The notes under the pieces were generated by a model. It worked only from the letters and a program-made list of their open reading frames with translations, ran no database searches and was not told the DNA's origin. A stretch of DNA of 64,000 nucleotides from positions 2,180,501-2,244,500 of the forward strand of contig NZ_CP102629.1 of the NCBI RefSeq assembly GCF_024721585.1, read 5' to 3'. This DNA is from Sphingomicrobium aestuariivivum (lineage in GTDB: Bacteria; Pseudomonadota; Alphaproteobacteria; Sphingomonadales; Sphingomonadaceae). Shown in pieces: positions 27,690-35,129 of this stretch. Positions within the stretch are counted from its first letter, which is position 1. Every line of letters begins with the position of its first letter. Made by a program: the position numbers and the translations under genes.

Positions 27690-28051
27690 GTGATCTCGAC
27701 AAGAGGATCGCGGAACTGCTGCGCGAGGAAGAGGATGCGCTGGTGGCCGACTGGGAGGCCAATGAGCCGGGCTATTTCAGCCAGGCGATGGGGCTGTTCA
27801 AGGGGCGCACCGGCTGGCCGAGCATGGTGCTGTTCGTGACGCAGGCGGTGATGTTCATCGCCGGCGTCTGGATGGCGCTGAAATTCTATGCCGCCGACAA
27901 TGTGCTCGAGGCGCTCCACTGGGGGCTGCCCGCCGCCGTGCTGGTGCTCGGCGCGCTGGTGTCGAAGCTGGCGCTGTGGCCGCAGATGCACATCAATCGC
28001 GTGCTGCGCGAGTTGAAGCTGATCGAATACCAGCTGGCGCGGAAGGACTAG
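27686..28051 (+). CDS. Small two-helix membrane protein paired with ECF sigma (DUF6768-like)
   Basis: A 121-residue protein with a charged cytoplasmic N-terminus (MSDLDKRIAELLREEEDAL), a membrane helix at ~46-66 and another at ~76-96, then a charged tail. It overlaps the sigma-factor stop by four bases, a gene order seen for DUF6768 proteins. By position it could be an anti-sigma or accessory factor. No zinc-binding anti-sigma motif (HxxxCxxC) is present, so that role is only inferred. Its stop overlaps the convergent CCA gene. Confidence 0.65.
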   Translation: MSDLDKRIAELLREEEDALVADWEANEPGYFSQAMGLFKGRTGWPSMVLFVTQAVMFIAGVWMALKFYAADNVLEALHWGLPAAVLVLGALVSKLALWPQMHINRVLRELKLIEYQLARKD

Positions 28052-29274
28052 GCGTCGCTGTCCGAGCGGGCGCAGGCGAGGTGACGTTCGACGATCGCGT
28101 CGAACGTCGCATCGTCGGCGAAATCATTGTCGATCCACTCGTTCTCGATGGCGCGCAGGGTGCGGGCGACCATGGGGCCGGCCGCGAGGCCCATCTTGAT
28201 GAGGTCGCCGCCCTTGACCGGGAGCCTCGGCACGTCCCAGCGCTCGATATAGCGCACGGCGTCCTCGCGGCTCTTGCCCGAGGCGCTTTCCCACCAGGGG
28301 GTGAGCGCGATGCGGTCGATGGCGAAGAGCGGGCCGAGGCGATAGGCGAGCTCGCGCGCGCTGCCCTCGGCGGGGACGGCGGCGGAGGACAGGCGGTCGC
28401 GCTGTTCCTTGGAGAATTTGAGGCGGCTGGCGACGTCCCGCGCGACATCGGGGTCGCGCGGCAGCAGCGCGGCGAGGCGGCGGATCGGGCGGAACTTGCG
28501 CCCCGATGCCTGCTCGAAGACGAGGAGCTGCTTCAGGCGCTCGACGCCCGCGGCGCTGATCTCGGGGAGAACAGGTTCGAAGATGCCATTGGCCTGCATC
28601 ACTTCCACGGTGGCGTGGGGGTCGGGCAGGGCGAGGAGCTTCAATAGCTCATCGGCGATGCGCTCGCGCGACAGCGATTTGAGCGTGTTCGCCATGTCGG
28701 CGCAGGCCGCGAGGCCGTCGGCGTCGGGCGCGCCCTCGGCAAAGCGGGCGTGGAAGCGGAAGAAACGCAGGATGCGAAGGTGGTCCTCGGCAATGCGCGC
28801 GCGCGGGTCGCCGATGAAGCGGATGCGGCGCGCCTCGAGATCGGCGAGGCCGTCGTGATAGTCGAAGATCTCGCCCGTCTTCGGGTCGGCGTAGAGCGCG
28901 TTGATGGTGAAGTCGCGGCGGTTGGCGTCTTGGTGCCACTCGGTGGTGAAGGCCACGGTGGCGCGGCGCCCGTCGGTGTCGACGTCGGCGCGCAGGGTGG
29001 TGACCTCGACCACCGTGCCCTGGCTGACCGCGGTGATGGTGCCATGGTCGATGCCGGTGGGCACGGCCTTGATGCCGGCGCCCTCGAGATAGCCGATGAC
29101 GCGCGGGGGCTCGTAGATGGTGGCGACATCGAGATCGGAGACGGGGGCACCAAGAAGGTGGTCGCGCACGGCGCCGCCGACGAGGCGCACGCCGCCCTTG
29201 TCGACATGGAGCGCGTCGAGCAGTTCGGTGACGCCCGGGCGGGCGAGGAAAGGCTTGGGATCGAAAGCGGTCAT
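28048..29274 (-). CDS. cca: CCA tRNA nucleotidyltransferase
   Basis: A 408-residue class II nucleotidyltransferase that adds or repairs the 3'-CCA end of tRNAs without a template. Motif A reads LVGGAVRDHLLGAPVSDLDVATI with the two catalytic aspartates, motif B RRDFTINAL, and the base-selecting motif D is EDHLRILRFFRF. It is the last gene of a minus-strand run DUF1285-NUDIX-cca, four bases after the NUDIX stop. Confidence 0.92.
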   Translation of the reverse strand: MTAFDPKPFLARPGVTELLDALHVDKGGVRLVGGAVRDHLLGAPVSDLDVATIYEPPRVIGYLEGAGIKAVPTGIDHGTITAVSQGTVVEVTTLRADVDTDGRRATVAFTTEWHQDANRRDFTINALYADPKTGEIFDYHDGLADLEARRIRFIGDPRARIAEDHLRILRFFRFHARFAEGAPDADGLAACADMANTLKSLSRERIADELLKLLALPDPHATVEVMQANGIFEPVLPEISAAGVERLKQLLVFEQASGRKFRPIRRLAALLPRDPDVARDVASRLKFSKEQRDRLSSAAVPAEGSARELAYRLGPLFAIDRIALTPWWESASGKSREDAVRYIERWDVPRLPVKGGDLIKMGLAAGPMVARTLRAIENEWIDNDFADDATFDAIVERHLACARSDSDA

Positions 29275-29278
29275 AAGG

Positions 29279-29857
29279 TCAGCGTTGGAGGCGGCGCGTG
29301 AGGTTGACGATCATCGCCGCGGTGGCTCCCCAGATGTCATGGTCGGAATAGTCAATGCGCCAGTAACGCCTTTGGCGCCCACGCCAAGTTAATTCTTCCT
29401 CGCGCTGGCGGGCGGGGTCGAGAATATGGTCGAGCGGGGCCTCGAACAGTGCGTCGACCTCGGCGGGATTGGGGCGGAGGTCGAGGTCGGGGGGGACGAT
29501 GCCGACGATCGGCGTGACGACATAGCCGGTGCCGGTGACATAGTCTTCGAGGCTGCCGACGAGGCGGACATGATCGCGGGGCAGGGCGATTTCCTCCTCG
29601 GCCTCGCGCAGCGCGGCGGCGACGGCGTCCTCGCCGGGATCGAGGCGGCCGCCGGGGAAGCTGACCTGGCCGGCATGGGTGCGCATGGCGGCGTTGCGGC
29701 GGGTAAGGAGGAGGCCGGGGCGTTCTTTTTCAGTGATGGCGACGAGGACGGCGGCGGGCTTGGCCTCGGGCCATTCATGGGGGTCGAGGTCGGCCTCGAG
29801 CACGGGGGCTTCGAGCGGCTGCGCGAGCGCGGCGGTCAAGCGGTCAAAGAGGCTCAT
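29279..29857 (-). CDS. NUDIX hydrolase, CoA pyrophosphatase type
   Basis: A 192-residue NUDIX protein. The Nudix box reads SFPGGRLDPGEDAVAAALREAEEEI (split here: GGRLDPGED and REAEEEI are the metal-binding parts), and the region just before it (LLTRRNAAMRTHAGQVSFPGG) is the UPF0035 signature of CoA pyrophosphatases. It probably cleaves CoA or acyl-CoA to phosphopantetheine and 3',5'-ADP. The start at 29857 is preferred because the longer frame runs into the preceding gene. It is co-transcribed with cca. Confidence 0.85.
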   Translation of the reverse strand: MSLFDRLTAALAQPLEAPVLEADLDPHEWPEAKPAAVLVAITEKERPGLLLTRRNAAMRTHAGQVSFPGGRLDPGEDAVAAALREAEEEIALPRDHVRLVGSLEDYVTGTGYVVTPIVGIVPPDLDLRPNPAEVDALFEAPLDHILDPARQREEELTWRGRQRRYWRIDYSDHDIWGATAAMIVNLTRRLQR

Positions 29858-29864
29858 CGCGGGA

Positions 29865-30440
29865 TCAGCCGAGCGCGAAGAAGGCGCCGTCCGACCAGAT
29901 GCCGGGCGGGTCGGCGTCTTCGGCAAGCGCGATTTCGGCGAGTTCGTAATAGACGGGACGGTCGAGTTCGGCTTCGAGGCCGTGGTCGAGCGGGCCTCGC
30001 ACGTGGAGGCGGGGGGAGGGGCCCTCGGGCGTCTCCTCGATGCGGATCGGGTGGTCGGGGCCGGCGATGACGCTGTCGCCCGTGTCGAGGCGGAAGGCGA
30101 GGCGGCGCGCCTTGCCTTCGCCCTCGCTCTTCATCGCGACGGCACGGAAGGGCGTGCGCTCGACCGCAATCGAGAGCTTTTCCACCGGGGTGACGAGGAC
30201 GTGGCTGCCGTCCGCCTCGCGGCGCAGGACGGTCGAGAAGAGGCGGACCATCGCGGGGCGGGTGATCGGGCGGCCCTGGTGGAGCCAGCTGCCGTCGGCG
30301 CGGATGACCATCTCGCTGTCGCCGCAATGTGCAGGGTTCCAGCGCTCGACCGGGGGCGCGCCGCCCGAGGCTTCGAGCTGCGCGGCGAGCGCCGACAGGC
30401 TCGATCCTTCGAAGTCGGCGGGAGGGCGCGTGTCGGGCAT
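29865..30440 (-). CDS. DUF1285 family protein
   Basis: A 191-residue protein matching DUF1285: PPVERWNPAHCGDSEMVI, DGSWLHQGRPITRPAMVRLFS and LVTPVEKLSIAVER are the conserved blocks. The family is widespread in proteobacteria, folds as two small beta domains and has no established activity. It is seven bases upstream of the NUDIX gene, and the DUF1285-NUDIX-cca order recurs in alphaproteobacteria, which hints at a role in nucleotide or tRNA housekeeping. Confidence 0.82.
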   Translation of the reverse strand: MPDTRPPADFEGSSLSALAAQLEASGGAPPVERWNPAHCGDSEMVIRADGSWLHQGRPITRPAMVRLFSTVLRREADGSHVLVTPVEKLSIAVERTPFRAVAMKSEGEGKARRLAFRLDTGDSVIAGPDHPIRIEETPEGPSPRLHVRGPLDHGLEAELDRPVYYELAEIALAEDADPPGIWSDGAFFALG

Positions 30441-30506
30441 GGACCTGCCCTAGCGCTTCCGGTGCGCGCTTGCCTAGGGGCAGGGGGGCGGCTAGCGCAT
30501 GGGGCC

Positions 30507-31232
30507 ATGACCAAGGCCGCCCTCGTCACCGGCGCGCGCCACCGCATCGGCGCCGCCATCGCCGCGCATCTTGTCGACAAGGGCTGGCGCGTCTTCGCCC
30601 ATGTGCGTTCGCAGGATGATGACGTGCCCGAGGGGTGCGCGAAAGTGGTGGGAGACCTTGCCGACCCCGACATCGGCGCCGCGCTGTTCGCGCAGGTCGA
30701 GGGGCCGTGCGACCTCCTCGTCAACAATGCCGCGGCCTTCGAGCATGACGGGCTCGAGGCGCCCGACGCGGCGATGTTCGAGCGGATGATGGCGGTGAAC
30801 GCGCGCGCGCCGATGCTGCTGACCAGCGCCTTTGCCGCGCACGGGGCGAGCGGGGGCGATCGTTCGATCGTCAACATTCTCGATGCCAAGCTGGCCGCGC
30901 CCAACGCCGATCACCTGAGCTACACCCTGTCGAAGGCCGCGCTGGCGGGATTGAACGAGGTCAGCGCGCGGGCGCTGGCGGCGGCGGGCATCCGCGTCAA
31001 CGCCATCGCGCCCGCGCTGATGCTGCCCTCCGGGCCGCAGGACAGTGAAGATTTCACCCGCGTCCACGACCTCAATCCGCTCGGGCGCGGGGTAGAGCCC
31101 GCGCACCTTCTCGAGGCGCTCGACGCGCTCGTGGACAATCGCGTTCTGACCGGCCAGACGCTCTGGCTCGACGCGGGGCAGCGCTATCTCGCCCTGCCGC
31201 GCGATGTCGCATTTCTGGGAGAAAATCAGTGA
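30507..31232 (+). CDS. Short-chain dehydrogenase, pteridine/dihydromonapterin reductase-like
   Basis: A 241-residue Rossmann-fold SDR. The cofactor motif TGARHRIG with Arg-Ile-Gly is the NADPH-specific form seen in pteridine reductases and FolM, rather than the usual TGxxxGIG. NNAAAFE and the catalytic YTLSK are present. The start at 30507 is the ATG directly before TKAALVTGA. Its stop overlaps the following dihydroneopterin-aldolase-like gene in a GTGA junction, which supports a role in tetrahydrofolate or tetrahydromonapterin formation. Other SDR activities remain possible. Confidence 0.8.
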   Translation: MTKAALVTGARHRIGAAIAAHLVDKGWRVFAHVRSQDDDVPEGCAKVVGDLADPDIGAALFAQVEGPCDLLVNNAAAFEHDGLEAPDAAMFERMMAVNARAPMLLTSAFAAHGASGGDRSIVNILDAKLAAPNADHLSYTLSKAALAGLNEVSARALAAAGIRVNAIAPALMLPSGPQDSEDFTRVHDLNPLGRGVEPAHLLEALDALVDNRVLTGQTLWLDAGQRYLALPRDVAFLGENQ

Positions 31233-31636
31233 CGGACACCATCGAGGGGCTGGCGGTGCATCGCCCGAGGAGCCTTCGCCTGTTCCTCGATTCGCTCGAG
31301 GTCATGGCCGATATCGGCTTCCACGATTTCGAGATCGGCACGCCGCAGCGGCTGAAGATTTCGGCCGAGGTGTGGATCGCGGCCGACCGGCTGCCGGCGG
31401 AGGACGAGGAGGCGCATGCATGGAATTACGACCGGCTGCGGACGACCGTCGTCGAGCTCGCCGCCGCGCGCCGCTACAACCTGCAGGAAGCGCTGGTCCA
31501 AGCGATTTTCGAGCGAATTGCATCCATGTCGGGTGTCGAGGCGTTGAGAATTCGTTCGGTCAAACCCGACATCTATCCCGACGCCGAAGGTGTCGGCGTG
31601 GAAGTGGCGAGTTTCGGCGGAACGTGGCCTGAGTGA
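31229..31636 (+). CDS. folB: Dihydroneopterin aldolase-like protein
   Basis: A 135-residue T-fold protein. Residues matching the FolB active site are present: E in IGFHDFE, Y in NYDRL, E in NLQEALV and the catalytic K in RSVKPDIYP. In folate synthesis FolB cleaves dihydroneopterin to 6-hydroxymethyl-dihydropterin. The start is GTG 31229 with GGGAGA seven bases upstream, translationally coupled to the SDR gene. Epimerase activity (FolX-like) cannot be excluded. Confidence 0.8.
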   Translation: MTDTIEGLAVHRPRSLRLFLDSLEVMADIGFHDFEIGTPQRLKISAEVWIAADRLPAEDEEAHAWNYDRLRTTVVELAAARRYNLQEALVQAIFERIASMSGVEALRIRSVKPDIYPDAEGVGVEVASFGGTWPE

Positions 31637-31712
31637 GATGACTTGAAGCCGACGGAGAGTCGCCGAGGGAACAATGGCCCTTGCGGCCCTGATGGGTGGG
31701 CGATAGAGAAGC

Positions 31713-31805
31713 GCGCTGTTGTCGATGATACGTTAGTACACGACAGCGCCGAATCAGTGGGCCGTGCGTTGTACGTCGGCCTGGTCCGTGGCTCCCCCGC
31801 CACGG
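31713..31805 (+). promoter_or_regulatory. Structured leader of the tonB mRNA
   Basis: Two stem-loops precede tonB: GCGCTGTTGT pairs with ACGACAGCGC (31713-31722 with 31740-31749, one wobble), and CCGTGGC pairs with GCCACGG around a TCCCCC loop (31786-31792 with 31799-31805). GAGGAG then leads to the tonB ATG. No T-run follows either hairpin. The region is 194 bases long with no gene. It may be a regulatory leader or hold the promoter. Confidence 0.35.
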
Positions 31806-31830
31806 GTGAACCGAGGAGACGAGCGACTTA

Positions 31831-32514
31831 ATGTCCTACGCAAGCAGACGAGAAATGGGCTCGGGCAACAAGACGGGGACGATCATTATCGTCGCCCTGA
31901 TCCACGTTGCCCTGGGCTACGCGCTGGTCAGCGGGCTGGCGCTGCGCGTCGTTGAAAAGGCGGCGGAGGATCTCAAGACCTTCGACGTCGAGAACGAGCC
32001 GCCGCCCCCGCCGGAAGAACCGCCGCCCCCGCCGCCCGAACCGCAGCAGGTCCAGACCCCGCCGCCGGTCGTGGCTCCGCCGCCGATCGTGCGCACCAAC
32101 CCGCAGCCGCCGCCCGTGACCACGGTCAACGTGGCACCGCCGCCGCAGGTGACGACGACCGCTCCGGTCACGCCGCCCGCGCCGACGCCGCCGGCACCGC
32201 CGCCGCCGCCGCGCATCGAGCCGGCCGCACCGCGTGGTGACGTCCGTGGCCTGTTCTCGGGCGACGACTATCCGAGCCGTGCGCTTCGCAACGAGGAAGA
32301 AGGTTCGGCCCGTGCCCGCCTGACGATCGGGACCAACGGCCGGGTGACCGGTTGCACGATCGTGCAGTCGACCGGTTCGTCGAGCCTCGACGATGCGACC
32401 TGCAAGGTGCTCCAGCGCCGGGCCCGTTTCACCCCCGGGACCGACAGCACGGGTGCGAAGGTCGTCAGCGAATATACGACCCCGACCATCGTGTGGCGCA
32501 TCCAGGGGCGCTAA
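31831..32514 (+). CDS. tonB: TonB energy-transducing protein
   Basis: A 227-residue protein with one N-terminal membrane anchor (~20-40), a proline-rich periplasmic spacer (~55-140; runs of Pro with Glu, Val and Gln) and a C-terminal TonB domain. The domain is recognisable by GRVTGCTIVQSTGSSSLD and ARFTPGTDSTGAKV. It passes proton-motive energy from ExbB/ExbD to outer-membrane receptors. It heads the tonB-exbB-exbD-exbD operon. Confidence 0.92.
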   Translation: MSYASRREMGSGNKTGTIIIVALIHVALGYALVSGLALRVVEKAAEDLKTFDVENEPPPPPEEPPPPPPEPQQVQTPPPVVAPPPIVRTNPQPPPVTTVNVAPPPQVTTTAPVTPPAPTPPAPPPPPRIEPAAPRGDVRGLFSGDDYPSRALRNEEEGSARARLTIGTNGRVTGCTIVQSTGSSSLDDATCKVLQRRARFTPGTDSTGAKVVSEYTTPTIVWRIQGR

Positions 32515-32555
32515 GCGCTCTTCATTTCAAGATTTCATCATAGGAACATCGACCC

Positions 32556-33350
32556 ATGACCATTGAACTTCTTATGGCCGCAGCGGCCGGCGAAAACCCC
32601 TACGGCCTCAAGGCCGCCCTCGAAGAAGGCGGCCCGATCGCCATCGGTACCTTTGCGGTGCTGGTGATCATGTCGGTGGGCACCTTCTACATCCTCTTCA
32701 CCAAGTTCATGCAGCAGCAGAAGATCATCAAGCAGGGCAATGCCGTGCGTGCGGCCTTCTGGAACGCGGGCACCCTCAAGGGCGGCGCCGACAAGCTCGA
32801 CAAGAAGAGCGCCTACCGCGCCATCGTCGAGGACGCCCTCGTCGCGCAGGAACAGCACGGCAAGCTGACCGACCCGGTCGACCAGCACGAGTGGATGCAC
32901 GGTTCGCTCGAGCGTTCGAAGACCTCGATCGGCAACCGTCTCGGTGAAGGCCTCGCCTTCCTCGCGACCGTCGGTTCGACCGCGCCGTTCGTCGGCCTGT
33001 TCGGTACCGTCGTCGGCATCTACCGCGCCCTCGTGAAGATCGGTGCCTCGGGCCAGGCCGACATCTCGACCGTCGCCGGTCCCGTCGGTGAAGCGCTCAT
33101 CATGACCGCCGTCGGCCTGATCGTCGCGGTTCCCGCGGTGCTCGCCTACAACTGGCTGATCCGCCGCAACAAGGGCATCATGGAAGACCTTTCGGCCTTC
33201 ACCACCGACGTCCACGGCTACCTGATGTCGGGCGGCAAGGTGAAGCCGGTCATGGCGACCGCCGCCGCGACCAAGCCGGCCCCCGCCGCGGCGCCGAAGC
33301 CGGGTGTCCAGGCTGGTGGCGCGCCGGTCAAGCCGACCGTCCGCAAGTAA
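32556..33350 (+). CDS. exbB: ExbB/TolQ/MotA-type proton channel protein
   Basis: A 264-residue inner-membrane protein with three helices. A first helix at ~28-50 is followed by a long cytoplasmic loop, then two more helices (LATVGSTAPFVGLFGTVVGIY and GEALIMTAVGLIVAVPAVLAYN), the conserved MotA_ExbB blocks. The C-terminus is Ala/Pro/Lys-rich. It forms the pentameric stator with ExbD. It is preceded by tonB (41 bases) and followed by two ExbD genes. Confidence 0.93.
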   Translation: MTIELLMAAAAGENPYGLKAALEEGGPIAIGTFAVLVIMSVGTFYILFTKFMQQQKIIKQGNAVRAAFWNAGTLKGGADKLDKKSAYRAIVEDALVAQEQHGKLTDPVDQHEWMHGSLERSKTSIGNRLGEGLAFLATVGSTAPFVGLFGTVVGIYRALVKIGASGQADISTVAGPVGEALIMTAVGLIVAVPAVLAYNWLIRRNKGIMEDLSAFTTDVHGYLMSGGKVKPVMATAAATKPAPAAAPKPGVQAGGAPVKPTVRK

Positions 33351-33365
33351 GCCTGCCCGTGGAAG

Positions 33366-33390
33366 CCGGGGCGGCATTGCGCCGCCCCGG
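33366..33390 (+). other. Intercistronic hairpin between exbB and exbD
   Basis: CCGGGGCGGC pairs perfectly with GCCGCCCCGG around ATTGC, 15 bases after the exbB stop. No T-run follows. Such hairpins often lower read-through or protect the 3' end of the upstream message, which would raise ExbB over ExbD as their unequal stoichiometry requires. Confidence 0.5.
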
Positions 33391-33468
33391 TCTCCCGCCC
33401 TCGCCGCGGCGCCTTCGCGCCGAGCGGAAATCCGAGGGACGAAAGACGAAGTAGAAGGATAAGCGCCC

Positions 33469-33960
33469 ATGGGCATGAATGTTGGGATGGAGCAATCGGG
33501 TGAAGATATCCCGATGTCCGACATCAACACGACGCCGCTCGTCGACGTCATGTTGGTTCTCCTCATCATCTTCCTGATCACCGTCCCGGTGGTGCTCGAA
33601 ACCGTCCCCGTGCAGCTGCCCGAGGTCCAGTACGAGCCGACCGAATCCAAGCCCGAGAACGTCAACCTCTCGGTGCGCGGCGCTGCTGACGGTAGCTGTG
33701 AAGTCTATTGGGGCGTCACGCCGGTCACGAGCGAGGAACTGCTCGACCGCGCGGTCGCCCAGCTCGAAGCCGCAATCGAAGCCGCTGGCGGGGTCGACAA
33801 CATCACCGACGAGAATATGCCCGAAGCGCATATCCGCGGTGACGTGAACACCCCCTACAAGTGCATCGGCGGCGCGATCTTCACCATGCAGCGTGCGGGT
33901 TTCGCGCGGGTCGGCTTCATCTCCGAACCGCCGGCCGGTACCGCCGTCCGTCGCCTCTAG
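33469..33960 (+). CDS. exbD: ExbD-type biopolymer transporter, first copy
   Basis: A 163-residue protein with one N-terminal membrane helix carrying the proton-relay aspartate: DINTTPLVDVMLVLLIIF. The periplasmic domain has an insertion with two cysteines (DGSCEVYW, YKCIGG) that the following ExbD lacks; they may form a disulfide. It works with ExbB and TonB. Confidence 0.92.
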   Translation: MGMNVGMEQSGEDIPMSDINTTPLVDVMLVLLIIFLITVPVVLETVPVQLPEVQYEPTESKPENVNLSVRGAADGSCEVYWGVTPVTSEELLDRAVAQLEAAIEAAGGVDNITDENMPEAHIRGDVNTPYKCIGGAIFTMQRAGFARVGFISEPPAGTAVRRL

Positions 33961-33978
33961 AACAAGGAGCAATTCGCC

Positions 33979-34410
33979 ATGGCAATGTCCTCCACGGGTG
34001 CCGACGACGATACCCCGATGATGGACATCAACACGACGCCGCTTATCGACGTCATGCTGGTGCTCCTCATCATGTTCATCATCACCATCCCGGTGCAGAC
34101 GCACGCGGTGAAGCTCGATCTTCCGCAGGATGACGGCTCCACCAACCCGCCGCCGGTCGACCCGATCAAGAACAAGATCGTGGTCACCGAGTCGGACGAG
34201 GTGCTCTGGAACGGCAGCCCGGTCAATCTTGTCCAGCTGCGCCAGTTCCTCGACATCTCGCAGCAGCTCCCGGTGACCCCCGAGCTGCACCTGCAGCCCG
34301 AACCCAACGCCCGTTACGAAACGGTCGACGAGGTTCTCGCCGTGACCAAGCGTGCGAGCGTCGAGAAAATGGGTTTCGTGGGTAACGAAGCTTATGTGAG
34401 CGAGTTCTAG
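33979..34410 (+). CDS. exbD: ExbD-type biopolymer transporter, second copy
   Basis: A 143-residue ExbD paralogue, 18 bases after the first. The signature DINTTPLIDVMLVLLIMF includes the essential Asp in the membrane helix. The periplasmic domain is shorter and lacks the cysteine pair. Two different ExbD subunits in one operon are common in sphingomonads and may form mixed dimers. A strong terminator follows at 34437. Confidence 0.92.
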   Translation: MAMSSTGADDDTPMMDINTTPLIDVMLVLLIMFIITIPVQTHAVKLDLPQDDGSTNPPPVDPIKNKIVVTESDEVLWNGSPVNLVQLRQFLDISQQLPVTPELHLQPEPNARYETVDEVLAVTKRASVEKMGFVGNEAYVSEF

Positions 34411-34436
34411 GGAACACGCTTTCACGAGACAGGAAG

Positions 34437-34462
34437 GGGCGGTCTTCGGGCCGCCCTTTTTT
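34437..34462 (+). terminator. Intrinsic terminator of the tonB-exbB-exbD-exbD operon
   Basis: An 8-bp stem (GGGCGGTC with GGCCGCCC, one wobble) is closed by a TTCG tetraloop and followed by six Ts. It lies 27 bases after the second exbD stop. Confidence 0.9.
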
Positions 34463-34520
34463 GTGGTCTTGCGTCGGCGATGATATAACGTCACTTTGAC
34501 GGAGGTTTGCTGGCGTGGCT

Positions 34521-34568
34521 GGGCTTGGTGCCGGGCTTGGTGCCGGGCTTGGTGCCGGGTTTGGTGCC
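34521..34568. repeat. Four tandem copies of a 12-bp unit
   Basis: GGGCTTGGTGCC occurs three times exactly and once with one C-to-T change, directly head to tail. The unit length is a multiple of three and the minus strand reads as repeated Pro-Gly-Thr-Lys, but no credible gene covers it. It sits upstream of the third exbD gene and may vary in copy number. Confidence 0.85.
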
Positions 34569-34679
34569 GGGGCTGGATGTGTGGCCGTCACCAACGGGCC
34601 GCGGGCCGAGTTTGCCTGGCCTGGCCTCCCCTTGGCTTAGGCCGGGTTGGCGTGGCGCTGGAGCAGGAGGAGAATTGTC

Positions 34680-35093
34680 ATGACCGAGGATCGGACACAG
34701 GCGGTGATGGTCGAGATGAACACCACGCCGTTGATCGACGTGATGCTGGTGCTGCTCATCATGTTCATCATCACCATTCCCGTGCAGAGCCATGCGGTGA
34801 AGCTCGACCTGCCGGGAGAGGCGCCCGAGATCACCGTGCTCGAGCCCTTGCGCAACAAGGTGGTCATCACCGCCGAGGACCGCATCCTGTGGAATGGCGA
34901 GACGGTCGGGCGGACGCAGCTGCGCACCCTGTTCGACCTGACGCTCGAGATGGATATGGAGCCCGAGCTGCATCTCCAGCCCGAAGCGGACGCGCGATAC
35001 GTGCTGGTCGACGAGGTGCTCGCCGATGCGGGGCGGGCCGGGGTGACGAAACTCGGATTCGTCGGCAACGAGGGCTATGCGCGGGCCTTCTGA
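34680..35093 (+). CDS. ExbD-type biopolymer transporter, third copy
   Basis: A 137-residue ExbD paralogue, most like the second copy (MNTTPLIDVMLVLLIMFIITIPVQ and a shared C-terminal KLGFVGNEGYAR). The start at 34680 has GGAGGAG seven bases upstream. It is separated from the main operon by a terminator and the tandem repeat, so it has its own promoter or depends on read-through. The C-terminal 40 residues nearly duplicate those of the second copy, pointing to a recent local duplication. Confidence 0.88.
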   Translation: MTEDRTQAVMVEMNTTPLIDVMLVLLIMFIITIPVQSHAVKLDLPGEAPEITVLEPLRNKVVITAEDRILWNGETVGRTQLRTLFDLTLEMDMEPELHLQPEADARYVLVDEVLADAGRAGVTKLGFVGNEGYARAF

Positions 35094-35129
35094 ATGGGCG
35101 GATGAGCCGTCGTGTGACGTCGCCGCGTC

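Noticed and set aside
34491-34973. Minus-strand protein with Pro-Gly-Thr-Lys repeats
   Set aside because: The frame is antisense to exbD3 and its repeats are simply the translation of the 12-bp tandem repeat; no ribosome site or homology.
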